Shown: piece by piece, positions 1 through 6,277 of the stretch
Position numbering within the stretch: the stretch's first letter is position 1
Layout: each line of letters opens with the position of its first letter
Assembly (NCBI GenBank): GCA_964549615.1
Contig: CAZJVP010000047.1
Location: 1-7,543 of the forward strand
Source: CAYVLA01 sp964549615 [NCBI: uncultured Thermococci archaeon]
GTDB taxonomy: Archaea > CAYQAE01 > CAYVLA01
DNA: 7,543 bases
Reading direction: 5' to 3'
Program-made: the position numbers and the translations under genes
Notes under the pieces: model-generated
The model's database searches: none
The model's input: the letters and a program-made list of their open reading frames with translations, nothing else
Told to the model about the DNA's origin: nothing

Positions 1-1
1 C

Positions 2-688
2 AGACACAGGATACCGTGGCTCATGCCAGTCATCAAGAACAGGGAGATAGAGGAGAAGGCCAACGCCATCTACCGGGAGAGGAAAACAGCTGTGGTAAGC
101 CACATCCTTGGGGACAAGAAGAAGAGGAAGGGTAGAAGGCACGTTAAGATCAACCTCATCATCCTGCCCCCTCTCAAAACCGCTAAGGCTGCCAAGACAG
201 CAGAGACCGTAGAGACCGTGGACGAGGAGGGTCCATCTGTTTTTGCCACAAACATGGGTGTGGGCCAGGGAACGGAGGATTGGCCCAAGCCGTTGGTGCT
301 CCTCGCACCGGTGGAGCAGGAATCCCTCTGGGCCCAGAGGTTGGCGGAGATCTACAGGAAGAGGTGGGGCATAGAGACAGGGTACAGGGTGAAGAAGGAT
401 TTCAAGGCTAGGACGTGCTCGGTCTGTCCAGGTGTGAGGTTTGTCTTCTTCTTCCTTTCCATCATCCTGTACAATCTCTGGGTTCTGGTCAACGGTGAAG
501 ATGCGTCCGCGGACCGGGTTGGTATGAGGGAGTCGGAAGGTGTGTCCAGATCTGGTATCGGGTCTGGTATGGGGTCTGGTATGGGTATCCTGACCACAAC
601 CACAACAAGATGGCTGTACATCTTGGTTTGCTCTCCCTTCCTCTTCCTCCCGCTGGATCGGTGGATCGCTGGATCTGACACACCCTGA
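2..688 (+). CDS. IS4-superfamily DDE transposase, C-terminal part (5' end cut by window)
   Basis: The reading frame is open from base 2, so the first ATG at 23 need not be the start and the N-terminal part lies outside the window. Numbering from that ATG, residues about 109-128 contain Y-x2-R-x3-E-x6-K (IYRKRWGIETGYRVKKDF), the YREK signature around the catalytic Glu of IS4-type DDE transposases. An FATNM segment precedes it, as expected, and a hydrophobic FVFFFLSIILYNLWVLV stretch follows. Established knowledge: these enzymes cut and paste their insertion sequence. Oddities are a Lys/Arg-rich segment near residue 32, an in-frame 9-bp tandem duplication at 202-219, and a low-complexity tail with a 12-bp unit repeated three times at 551-586. 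The last 60 or so residues do not look like a normal transposase end and may be eroded or read into flanking DNA. No terminal inverted repeats could be assigned, because the left end is missing. The exact IS family within IS4 is not resolved. Confidence 0.75.
   Translation, partial: RHRIPWLMPVIKNREIEEKANAIYRERKTAVVSHILGDKKKRKGRRHVKINLIILPPLKTAKAAKTAETVETVDEEGPSVFATNMGVGQGTEDWPKPLVLLAPVEQESLWAQRLAEIYRKRWGIETGYRVKKDFKARTCSVCPGVRFVFFFLSIILYNLWVLVNGEDASADRVGMRESEGVSRSGIGSGMGSGMGILTTTTTRWLYILVCSPFLFLPLDRWIAGSDTP
551..586 (+). repeat. 12-bp tandem repeat, 3 copies, in the transposase tail
   Basis: Three consecutive copies of TCTGGTATSGGG (the last ends in T) lie at 551-562, 563-574 and 575-586. 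They are in frame and encode SGIG-SGMG-SGMG. The unit length preserves the frame. The other short repeats nearby have different units. Confidence 0.85.
655..678 (+). repeat. 8-bp imperfect tandem repeat, 3 copies
   Basis: GGATCGGT, GGATCGCT and GGATCTGA follow one another directly at the very end of the transposase frame. The unit is not a multiple of three, so it shifts frame between copies. Confidence 0.65.
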
Positions 689-695
689 GACACCT

Positions 696-719
696 CACCA
701 TCCACCATCCACCATCCAC
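696..719 (+). repeat. 7-bp tandem repeat (CACCATC), 3.4 copies
   Basis: CACCATC is repeated at 696-702, 703-709 and 710-716, followed by a partial CAC. It lies 8 bp after the transposase stop and is the third short repeat with a different unit within 170 bp. Confidence 0.85.
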
Positions 720-780
720 GCCTCGTGTACGGACTAACTCTCCGCAGGTAACGGCCCCAGGCACGACTGAACCTCCGCTG

Positions 781-829
781 GGAGAAACCGACGGGAACCG
801 GACAAGTACCAAGTGTATCGGTTCTCTCC
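781..829. repeat. Imperfect inverted repeat / potential hairpin
   Basis: GGAGAAACCGA at 781-791 pairs with TCGGTTCTCTCC at 818-829, with one bulged base and a 26-nt loop. It could be a hairpin in the leader region, the remains of an IS end, or chance. There is no T-run after it, so a terminator role is not supported. Confidence 0.4.
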
Positions 830-931
830 AGATGCCGAAGCCCGCCGAAAGCCCCGCAGACCACAGACAACAGGCCTCAAAAAACCCTGCACAAACCCCC
901 CTCCCATCACCCTTCGGAAGTACTGGGCTTG

Positions 932-946
932 AAGCAAAACTTATTA
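932..946 (+). promoter_or_regulatory. Possible archaeal BRE/TATA for the gene at 979
   Basis: A purine/A-rich AGCAAAAC followed by TTATTA (TATA-like core about 939-946) lies some 33-40 bp before the ATG at 979. A start about 25 bp downstream of the core would leave a leader of roughly 10 nt. The match to a canonical archaeal TATA box is only moderate. Confidence 0.35.
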
Positions 947-978
947 CCGGCCATAGCAGACTTGGAAGGGAGCGGGAA

Positions 979-2217
979 ATGCGAACCTGGGCGGTTGTTC
1001 TGGCTGTCTTCGTCTCTCTTGGGGTGAGCCTTGGGGCTCTCGGGCCCAAGGTGGATCCGCAGACCGGGAAGATAAGGACGTTGTTCATCGGGGATCCATA
1101 TCTTCAGCCTGGGTACCCCACCTACGCCTTCGTTGAAGACCCCAAGATCAGCCTCGTCCGGATCGAGGCGGAGATAGGTTACAAGAACCCGGCCCTAGGC
1201 TTTGCCAACATGCAGAGATTCCTGCGACTTTATCTTCCTAGGAGCGAGTCAAGCCTCATCGAGAACTACGATGCGCTGATAATAACGGCCATACGTTCGG
1301 AGGACCTGAACACCCAGTTCCAAGTCTGGGCGAAGAGGGCCGTTGAGCAGCACGGATTTGGCCTCCTGATGTCCGATGACCCAACATCATTCGGGGGCTG
1401 TCCCACGGCCTGGACGACGGGTCCCCCCTGGGACGACACGCCCGTCGGGTCAGTCCTGCCCGTGTACCAAACCGAACACGTCTCCTACCGGGATCACTTC
1501 TTTCGGATACTACCTACCCAACCCAGCCCCTTGACGGACGGACTATCGTGGGCCAACATGCCTCTCATCTGGTCTCACAACAGGCCGCAGCCCAAGGACG
1601 GGGCCACGGTTCTGGCCGTCACCACGGACGAAACGGTTGCATCGGACCGCAAGAGGGATCCGGTTCTCATATACTGGGATATCGAGTCGGGCCGGACCCT
1701 CGCCTTCGTGTGGGATTGGGGCGGGAATGGGCATGTGATGCTCTACGGGTGGGAGTACTGGAAGGACTTCATGGCCCGACTTGTCTACTTCATCGCTAGA
1801 ACGGCCATACCAACCGACGTATCGGTCACCCATAGCCTGAGGCAGAAGATAAGCCAATACTCTTTGGAGAAAGGGATGGTTTTCTCGTTGATCGAGTTCG
1901 CCGACAGTTTTGGGGCCAACACGCACGCGCTCAACCTCAAACTCGCGGAGACCGACAAGATGAGGCAGAAGGTCGACCGGCTGTGGATAGACGAGGAGTT
2001 CGCGGCATGCGTCCCCGCAATGGATGAGGCGTTGAGATCCTTGGAGGGTGTCATGCAGGATGCGATCAGGGCAAAGGATAGGGCTCTCCTATGGGTTTAC
2101 GTCATCGAATGGTCAGCGGTTGCCGGAACGTCCGTCATCGTCGGCGTCGTGCTGTGGACCGTCATGATCCGTCGCAGGCTGTATCGTGAGGTCACAACCA
2201 CGAGATTCCAGGTTTGA
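979..2217 (+). CDS. Secreted, membrane-anchored protein with glutamine-amidotransferase-like domain
   Basis: A 412-residue protein from the ATG at 979. Residues 1-20 (MRTWAVVLAVFVSLGVSLGA) read as a signal peptide. Residues about 33-275 resemble the class I glutamine-amidotransferase-like fold: YDALIITAIRSEDL, then GFGLLMSDDPTSFGG where amidotransferases carry the nucleophile elbow, then LIYWDIESGRTLAFVWDWGGN and the WEYWKDFMARLVYFIA closing helix. No Cys sits at the elbow, so glutaminase activity is not expected; this is typical of non-catalytic relatives that bind ligands or proteins. A helical segment (about 285-366) leads to one membrane helix (about 370-397) followed by RRR, which places the domain outside the cell. 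The upstream in-frame ATG at 832 would add 49 residues without secretion logic. The ATG at 979 has a purine-rich GGAAGGGAGCGGG ahead of it and starts the signal peptide. The next gene begins 50 bp on and is probably co-transcribed. The exact substrate or partner is unknown. Confidence 0.7.
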   Translation: MRTWAVVLAVFVSLGVSLGALGPKVDPQTGKIRTLFIGDPYLQPGYPTYAFVEDPKISLVRIEAEIGYKNPALGFANMQRFLRLYLPRSESSLIENYDALIITAIRSEDLNTQFQVWAKRAVEQHGFGLLMSDDPTSFGGCPTAWTTGPPWDDTPVGSVLPVYQTEHVSYRDHFFRILPTQPSPLTDGLSWANMPLIWSHNRPQPKDGATVLAVTTDETVASDRKRDPVLIYWDIESGRTLAFVWDWGGNGHVMLYGWEYWKDFMARLVYFIARTAIPTDVSVTHSLRQKISQYSLEKGMVFSLIEFADSFGANTHALNLKLAETDKMRQKVDRLWIDEEFAACVPAMDEALRSLEGVMQDAIRAKDRALLWVYVIEWSAVAGTSVIVGVVLWTVMIRRRLYREVTTTRFQV

Positions 2218-2267
2218 GGTCGCTGCCAGGCAGGTTGGCCGTTTGGCTTTCGACAGGATGATTCGCC

Positions 2268-3689
2268 ATGAATTTCGTCGTCATCGTCTCGGACACCTTT
2301 CGACGAGACCATCTTGGATGCTACGGTAACGACTGGATAAGGACTCCCAACATCGACCGGCTTGCAAGCGAGTCGGTGGTATTCGACAATGCATACTGCG
2401 GATCCTTTCCCACGGTTCCAAACAGGGCCGAGCTGTTTACCGGAAGGTATGTCTTCACCTACTATGACTGGTCGCCGCTGCCCAAGGACGAGGTAGTTCT
2501 CTCCCAGGTCCTCGGGAAGGCAGGCTACACGACGATGTTGATCGCCGACACGCCCCACATTCTCAACGACGGCTACAACTTCCAGAGGGGTTTCTCGGGC
2601 TGGGACTGGGTGAGGGGACAGGAGAACGACCGCTACATAACGGACCCGATCAAGGTCAAGCTACCCTGTTCGCCAGAGAAGCTGAGGAGCCCATACGGCA
2701 CAGTAGTGCAGTATCTTCGCAACGTCTCCCGACGAACATGCGAGGCCGACTACTTCGCTCCGCAGACGATGTCCCGGGCCTGCGACTGGTTGGAGAGGAA
2801 CCGGTCCACGGACAAGTTCCTTCTCTACGTTGACACGTTCGACCCCCACGAACCTTGGGATCCGCCTCGTTGGTACGTCGACCTGTATGACCCCGGTTAC
2901 GATGGCGAGGAGGTGATCTATCCCGCCTACGACTACAACAACTATATGACCCCCGAGGAACTAAGGCATGCCCGCGCCCTGTACGCTGCCGAGGCCACCA
3001 TGGTCGACCGATGGGTCGGGAAGCTCCTTGCCAGGATCCAGGATTTGGGCCTGATGGATGATACGACCGTGATCTTCACCACCGATCACGGCTTCTACCT
3101 CGGCGAGCATAACCTGATTGGCAAGTGCATCGTAAGGGAAAACGTTCTTCAGGCAACCCCCCTTTACTCCGAACTCGCAGCCATCCCGTTGATCGTTCGT
3201 ATCCCGGGCGTCGAGCCCTGCAGGATTGGCGGTTTAGTTCAGCCAACCGACATCATGCCGACCATCATCGCCCTCGCCGGCGCGCAGGACCCGGGAACCA
3301 TGCACGGCCGGTCGCTTCTACCGCTCATCAAGGGTGAGGCCGAGTCCATAAGGCAGATAGCGATCTCGTCTTGGGCGATCACTCAGGGCGTCTCGTCCGG
3401 CCGGAGGAGCACAATATGCGACGGCAGGTGGGCCCTCATCTACGGGGGCCGTGCGGAGGGCCATGGGGCGGAATCGACCCCGGTGGTTGACAGCGTCCGC
3501 CGTAGCGAGCAGCCATACATGCCTGGGATCCAGCCGGAGCTATACGATTTGACGCGCGACCCGCGACAGGAAAGGAATCTCTTCGATGCCGAGAGGGATG
3601 TCGCGATCAGGCTGCACCGAAGCTATGTCGAGCAGCTCAAGGCGGTGGGGACCCCCGAGAAGTATCTGAGGCCGAGGCTCGTTCTCTAG
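2268..3689 (+). CDS. Sulfatase-family / alkaline-phosphatase-superfamily hydrolase with Thr nucleophile position
   Basis: A 473-residue protein, normal length for the sulfatase family. The N-terminal IVSDTFRRDHLGCYG carries the first metal ligand, D9. The signature segment SFPTVPNRAELFTGR (46-60) aligns with C/S-x-P-x-R-x4-TGR but has Thr49 where the formylglycine-forming Cys or Ser normally sits. FDPHEPW (191-197), TTDHGFYLGEH with D273 and H274, and K286 in HNLIGK complete the active-site pattern; ELYDLTRDPRQERNL near the C-terminus is the usual sulfatase closing motif. Without Cys/Ser, formylglycine cannot form, so the enzyme may hydrolyse a phosphate ester or phosphodiester through Thr, as in nucleotide pyrophosphatases, or act on sulfate esters by another route; this is inference. 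There is no signal peptide, so it is probably cytosolic. AGGATGAT 5 bp before the ATG is a good ribosome binding site. It follows the membrane-anchored protein gene by 50 bp. Confidence 0.85.
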   Translation: MNFVVIVSDTFRRDHLGCYGNDWIRTPNIDRLASESVVFDNAYCGSFPTVPNRAELFTGRYVFTYYDWSPLPKDEVVLSQVLGKAGYTTMLIADTPHILNDGYNFQRGFSGWDWVRGQENDRYITDPIKVKLPCSPEKLRSPYGTVVQYLRNVSRRTCEADYFAPQTMSRACDWLERNRSTDKFLLYVDTFDPHEPWDPPRWYVDLYDPGYDGEEVIYPAYDYNNYMTPEELRHARALYAAEATMVDRWVGKLLARIQDLGLMDDTTVIFTTDHGFYLGEHNLIGKCIVRENVLQATPLYSELAAIPLIVRIPGVEPCRIGGLVQPTDIMPTIIALAGAQDPGTMHGRSLLPLIKGEAESIRQIAISSWAITQGVSSGRRSTICDGRWALIYGGRAEGHGAESTPVVDSVRRSEQPYMPGIQPELYDLTRDPRQERNLFDAERDVAIRLHRSYVEQLKAVGTPEKYLRPRLVL

Positions 3690-3705
3690 ACCTGCCTTAA
3701 GACGG

Positions 3706-4398
3706 TCATCGGAGGTCCCAGCTCAGAGAGTTCATGAATGCGAGGACCTCTTCGGCATCGAAAAACTTAGGATCCACCTGATGCCCGAGTCCCTTCACGG
3801 TTTCCAGTTCGAACCTCCCCCCGTGCCTGGCGTATTCCTCTGCGAACTGAAGGGCGTTGGGACCGTACTCCACCAATGTGTCCGCGTCGCCGTGCCTGTG
3901 CTTCGCGGGAACCCCGGCCCTGCTTAGTGGCGCGATCTGCCGTATGGGGTCAAACGCCGATACCTCCCTTTCTAGATCTATCCCCTGTTTCTCGTACACT
4001 TTGCATATGGTGGGCCCGGCCGGCCCCCTCAGCATTGCAGAAAGGTTGGTCACGGGATATATCCCGTACACGCCCAGGACGGATTCGACGTTGCGGCATG
4101 CCCAGTTGTAGGCGGAAAGGCCACCCATGCTCTGGCACAGCAGCGCGATCCTCCGAACGGAGAAATTGGACCGAACCCACGCGTACAGGACGTCATGGGC
4201 TCTGATAGACACGGGCGACCCCCAATGATCCTTGGTGGAGGTGATCGACGACACGACGTAGCAGGCATTGCACAGGGCATCCAGGATGCCCGCCTTCTCG
4301 TTCCTGGGATCCATCAGAACGGCGGCCGTCTCTCCGGCCCCGGTGTGATAGACTATGACCCTCGGATTCTTGGACATGCTAGCAGGACGGATTGTCAC
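3706..4398 (-). CDS. Alpha/beta hydrolase (intact catalytic part; true 5' end doubtful)
   Basis: From the GTG at 4398 the product has 230 residues. VIVYHTGAGE (about 14-23) matches the first strand and oxyanion loop of alpha/beta hydrolases. LCQSMGGL places the nucleophile Ser90 in an elbow where the usual first Gly is Cys; HGDADTLV holds the acid Asp173; GLGHQ holds His206. The triad is complete, suggesting an esterase or peptidase-like serine hydrolase acting in the cytosol; the substrate is unknown. The GTG has only a GAGGT one base upstream, and the next in-frame ATG (4377) has no ribosome binding site. The frame continues upstream through plausible protein sequence (HLQIELGEVKGYEV) to a TGA at 4450-4452 and, beyond it, to an ATG at 4539 only 12 bp after the preceding gene. 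The gene may therefore be interrupted by one stop. It converges on the sulfatase gene with a 16-bp gap. Confidence 0.75.
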   Translation of the reverse strand: MTIRPASMSKNPRVIVYHTGAGETAAVLMDPRNEKAGILDALCNACYVVSSITSTKDHWGSPVSIRAHDVLYAWVRSNFSVRRIALLCQSMGGLSAYNWACRNVESVLGVYGIYPVTNLSAMLRGPAGPTICKVYEKQGIDLEREVSAFDPIRQIAPLSRAGVPAKHRHGDADTLVEYGPNALQFAEEYARHGGRFELETVKGLGHQVDPKFFDAEEVLAFMNSLSWDLR

Positions 4399-4539
4399 GA
4401 CCTCGTAGCCTTTGACCTCTCCCAGTTCTATCTGCAGATGGGTTGCACCTCACCGAAGCCAGGTGTACGGACAGACCACCCAGTCAATGATATGGGAGAA
4501 CGCTCTCCCCGCAGCCGTCCGCGGCCAACAGCTGATCAT
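4399..4539 (-). pseudogene. In-frame 5' extension of the hydrolase, broken by TGA at 4450-4452
   Basis: Reading the minus strand from the ATG at 4539 in the hydrolase frame gives 29 residues that include GRAFSHIIDWVVCPYTWLR, then TGA, then GATHLQIELGEVKGYEVV running straight into the hydrolase. Both halves read like ordinary protein, the second as beta strands expected before the first hydrolase strand. The ATG lies 12 bp after the stop of the upstream coiled-coil gene, a typical operon gap, whereas the GTG at 4398 would leave 153 bp empty. One substitution (for example CGA to TGA) or a sequencing error would explain it. A regulated readthrough is possible but has no direct support. Confidence 0.45.
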
Positions 4540-4551
4540 CCCCGAAACGGT

Positions 4552-4998
4552 CTACTCGGGCGCTGGAGCCGGCTGGGCCCTCATCTTTCTCCAGTTTCTG
4601 GCCAATTGGCTCAGGTGATCCGGGTGAACCGCGCCCGCATCCGCCTTGTCACCATTCTGACCATTTCCCGGTTCCTCGACGATCATCTCCACCGCCCGTT
4701 CCCCCCTTATGGCTTTAAGTTCCTTGTAGACCTGTGCGTAGAGCACGAGCATCCCTTCCTTGTGCTTCTGCTCGATTCGCTGCATGTCTCCCTCCACGCG
4801 GGCGATGTCCGAGGCAATGAGCCGGAAATCGCTGGCGTTTGGCATTCTCTTCAGGTGCTCGTCCATCGCATCCAACCGCGTGGCGAGGCCTCTCACCTCC
4901 TCCTCCAAACGGCCTAGCCTTACAACCAGATCCGAGATGTCGCGTGAACCCGACGTTGGAGCCTTCCCATCAACCCTGCTGCGCGAAAGCAAGCCCAA
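4552..4998 (-). CDS. Small coiled-coil protein, function unknown
   Basis: A 148-residue protein read from a TTG at 4998. I do not recognise a family. Residues about 21-51 (ISDLVVRLGRLEEEVRGL and on) and about 58-105 show heptad-like spacing of Leu, Ile, Val and Met with charged residues between, so two coiled-coil helices broken by MPNAS near residue 52 are likely. Residues about 108-126 are Gly/Asn/Asp-rich and probably disordered, and the end is a short basic helix followed by APAPAPE-like sequence. There is no signal peptide or membrane helix. GAGGGTGAT (5002-5010 on the minus strand) is a strong match to the 16S tail; it lies 3 bp from the TTG at 4998 and 9 bp from a second in-frame TTG at 4992, so the start may be two codons later. 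A clear TATA box lies upstream. It probably heads an operon with the hydrolase. Its role may be structural or as a partner in a complex. Confidence 0.7.
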   Translation of the reverse strand: MGLLSRSRVDGKAPTSGSRDISDLVVRLGRLEEEVRGLATRLDAMDEHLKRMPNASDFRLIASDIARVEGDMQRIEQKHKEGMLVLYAQVYKELKAIRGERAVEMIVEEPGNGQNGDKADAGAVHPDHLSQLARNWRKMRAQPAPAPE

Positions 4999-5001
4999 CG
5001 A

Positions 5002-5010
5002 ATCACCCTC
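5002..5010 (-). promoter_or_regulatory. Ribosome binding site GAGGGTGAT
   Basis: On the minus strand this reads GAGGGTGAT, containing GGTGAT, a complement of the archaeal 16S rRNA 3' end. It supports a TTG start at 4998 or 4992 for the coiled-coil protein, in the absence of an ATG nearby. Confidence 0.6.
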
Positions 5011-5058
5011 GACCCTGGTCCCGAAGAACCCCTGTTGCAGGCCACTGGCACAAAGCCA

Positions 5059-5074
5059 GATTATAAAGTTTCCG
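5059..5074 (-). promoter_or_regulatory. Archaeal BRE/TATA box for the coiled-coil/hydrolase unit
   Basis: On the minus strand, CGGAAACTTTATAATC combines a purine-rich BRE-like part with a strong TTTATAAT core. A transcript start about 25 bp downstream (near 5040) would give a leader of about 40 nt before the TTG at 4998, with the ribosome binding site inside it. Confidence 0.6.
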
Positions 5075-5310
5075 AATATCGCTTCGAATCGTTGCGAACA
5101 GCCCCTGTGAGCAACAGGTCGGAACCGGTCGCTTCGGCGTGGACGCCCGTGTCAAACCTTCTCACGTCCTGGCATCCTAAGTGGACCAGGTTCGATCGAC
5201 GGTCAATCATGCCAACTGATGCGGCTTCCCGGCCGGCAAATCCCGCCAGCGTTGCGATGATGCGAACTTGAACTTGCGAGAAATCGCACTTCGCTGTGGC
5301 ATCCTTCCGA
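5075..5310. other. Divergent intergenic region, no supported gene
   Basis: This lies between the leftward promoter near 5065 and the rightward lipoprotein promoter near 5317. I see no credible gene. It holds a tandem GAACTT pair near 5265-5276 and a small potential hairpin at 5275-5288, TGCGA-GAAA-TCGCA, closed by a GNRA-type tetraloop. That hairpin lies just upstream of the rightward TATA element, so it is not in that transcript. Confidence 0.5.
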
Positions 5311-5311
5311 A

Positions 5312-5322
5312 GTATTTTAAGA
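5312..5322 (+). promoter_or_regulatory. Possible TATA box for the lipoprotein gene
   Basis: GTATTTTAAGA centred near 5317 would place a transcript start about 5340-5345 and a leader of some 30-35 nt. GGTG at 5367-5370, five bases before the ATG at 5376, would be the ribosome binding site. Confidence 0.45.
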
Positions 5323-5375
5323 TATCCGGGGCGAGGCTTTCGCAGCCAAGCTGCGGATAGTCGTAGGGTGTCCGT

Positions 5376-6125
5376 ATGCGTCGTCTCCGTAGCGCCTGCA
5401 TCGCAGTTGCTGCGCTTTTGCTCATGTCGCTCATCTTGGGTTGTATGGAAGAAACCGGGACCCAGGAAGAAGACCAATCTTACTATGAGGAGACGGGCGG
5501 AGGGGGCGCTGGAGGGGGCGACACCACTGGCGCGGCTTCGCCGCCGGTGGACGTTGAGGTGACGAACATAAGATACGAGTGGCACGAGTATCCTGATCAG
5601 CCCTTGTCAGAGCCGGTACTGACAGCGACCTGCGATGCCATAAACTACGGTGGACCCGGCTACGTAACTGTTGTCCTCGTGGTGAACGGCACGAACCAGT
5701 CAGCGTGCATGGAGCAAAGGATCCAGCTGGCCCAGAATGAACAGCGAAGCCTCACCTTCTATCGGAAGTTCTCCTGCAGGCCGACAAGCGTCACCGCCCA
5801 CACGAAGAGGGGAGTGCTTGTTAATGAGCAGCCGACCTCCGGGGAGCCCGAGGTCGAGATCGCCAACCTCTGGTATGAGACCTTGTCTTGGCTAGATGTC
5901 GAGCGCACCCAGCTGGAGATTGCCATCCACGCGAGCGCGATCAACTACGGACGGTCGGGCTACGTGACGGTGTCCATCGAGATCGAGTGCCAGGGCTCCA
6001 CAAGCAAAGTCGAGCAAAGAGTTCATCTTGCATGGAACGAGCAAGTCGACCTCCGCTTGGTGACGGTGGTACCATCTCCATCGCTCAACTTGACGGCCTA
6101 CGTGAGAAGGCCGCAGGCCGACTAG
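5376..6125 (+). CDS. Lipoprotein with two tandem copies of a beta-rich domain
   Basis: A 249-residue exported protein. RRLR followed by a hydrophobic core and the lipobox LILGC predicts cleavage before Cys23 and lipid anchoring, facing the cell exterior. Residues 24-57 are an acidic, then Gly-rich linker (GGGGAGGGDTTG), typical of a stalk. Two homologous domains follow, about 58-146 and 158-245. Each has a start like VEVTNIRYE / VEIANLWYE, a middle like INYGGPGYVTV / INYGRSGYVTV, and an end like EQRIQLAQNEQ / EQRVHLAWNEQ, then THxTKR / LTAYVRR. The alternating hydrophobic pattern and the N-YG-G-GYVTV core suggest an Ig-like, CARDB/FxLYD-type beta sandwich, found in cell-surface adhesion or binding proteins. 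Domain 1 has three Cys and domain 2 has one. Sequons NGT, NQS and NLT could be glycosylated. It is the last gene before the tRNA. I do not know its ligand. Confidence 0.75.
   Translation: MRRLRSACIAVAALLLMSLILGCMEETGTQEEDQSYYEETGGGGAGGGDTTGAASPPVDVEVTNIRYEWHEYPDQPLSEPVLTATCDAINYGGPGYVTVVLVVNGTNQSACMEQRIQLAQNEQRSLTFYRKFSCRPTSVTAHTKRGVLVNEQPTSGEPEVEIANLWYETLSWLDVERTQLEIAIHASAINYGRSGYVTVSIEIECQGSTSKVEQRVHLAWNEQVDLRLVTVVPSPSLNLTAYVRRPQAD
5499..5520 (+). repeat. Direct repeat GGAGGGGGCG encoding the Gly-rich linker
   Basis: GGAGGGGGCG occurs at 5499-5508 and 5511-5520, a 12-bp period in frame, giving GGGA/GGGD in the lipoprotein stalk. It resembles the in-frame short duplications seen in the transposase. 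Confidence 0.7.
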
Positions 6126-6160
6126 GTTTCCTTGCAAGGCGGAAGATCGCTTCGTGTCTG

Positions 6161-6173
6161 CAAAGCATATATC
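6161..6173 (+). promoter_or_regulatory. BRE/TATA box of the tRNA-Leu gene
   Basis: CAAAGCATATATC has an A-rich BRE-like part and a CATATATC core centred about 30 bp before the first tRNA base, as expected for an archaeal promoter transcribing from close to the mature 5' end. It also argues that the recombinase does not start at the upstream TTG at 6132, which would read across this promoter and the tRNA. Confidence 0.65.
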
Positions 6174-6253
6174 TACTCTTCGCAGCTAGCCGACCTCGCG
6201 GAGGGGTTCCGGAGACTGGTCAAACGGGCGAGACTCAAGATCTCGTGGCGTAG

Positions 6254-6277
6254 ACCCCGTTTTGCCGGGCGGCGCAA
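6254..6277 (+). other. 24-nt noncanonical tRNA intron with bulge-helix-bulge motif
   Basis: GCGT (6248-6251) pairs with GCGC (6272-6275) as a four-base-pair central helix. Three-base bulges follow on each strand: AGA (6252-6254) and AAG (6276-6278). Cutting after the second base of each bulge, as the archaeal splicing endonuclease does, releases exactly 6254-6277. The intron itself folds through CCCCG/CGGG-CG with one bulged C. The outer helix is weak, so this is a relaxed motif. Its position, in the variable arm rather than at 37/38, is noncanonical and known mainly from Thermoproteota, Thaumarchaeota-like and Korarchaeota-like genomes. Confidence 0.75.

Larger units (their letters stand above)
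689..978. other. Intergenic stretch, no supported gene
   Basis: These 290 bp between the transposase and the next gene hold a 7-bp tandem repeat, an imperfect inverted repeat and a possible TATA element, each listed separately. Open frames here, on either strand, give low-complexity proteins without recognisable motifs and look like noise. The right end of the insertion sequence should lie in or just before this stretch, but no terminal repeat could be fixed. Confidence 0.6.

Noticed and set aside
832-978. ATG at 832 as start of the membrane-anchored protein
   Set aside because: It would bury the signal peptide 49 residues into the protein. The ATG at 979 has a purine-rich leader and begins the signal peptide directly.
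352-1088. Minus-strand open frames of 172 and 199 codons
   Set aside because: They are antisense to the transposase tail and the repeat-rich gap, with low-complexity products and no start signals.
4450-4452. Selenocysteine at the in-frame TGA
   Set aside because: I saw no SECIS-like hairpin and the family does not use selenocysteine. A mutation or sequence error is simpler.
4195-4917. 240-codon plus-strand open frame
   Set aside because: It lies opposite the hydrolase and coiled-coil genes, which have motifs, a TATA box and a ribosome binding site. The plus-strand product shows no motif and is a by-product of high GC.
5250-5290. C/D box guide RNA suggested by GATGATG and a short hairpin
   Set aside because: The C-box match is imperfect and there is no suitably spaced D box after it.
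6132-6200. TTG at 6132 as the integrase start
   Set aside because: It lies upstream of the tRNA promoter, has no ribosome binding site, and its product would be translated from promoter and tRNA sequence.
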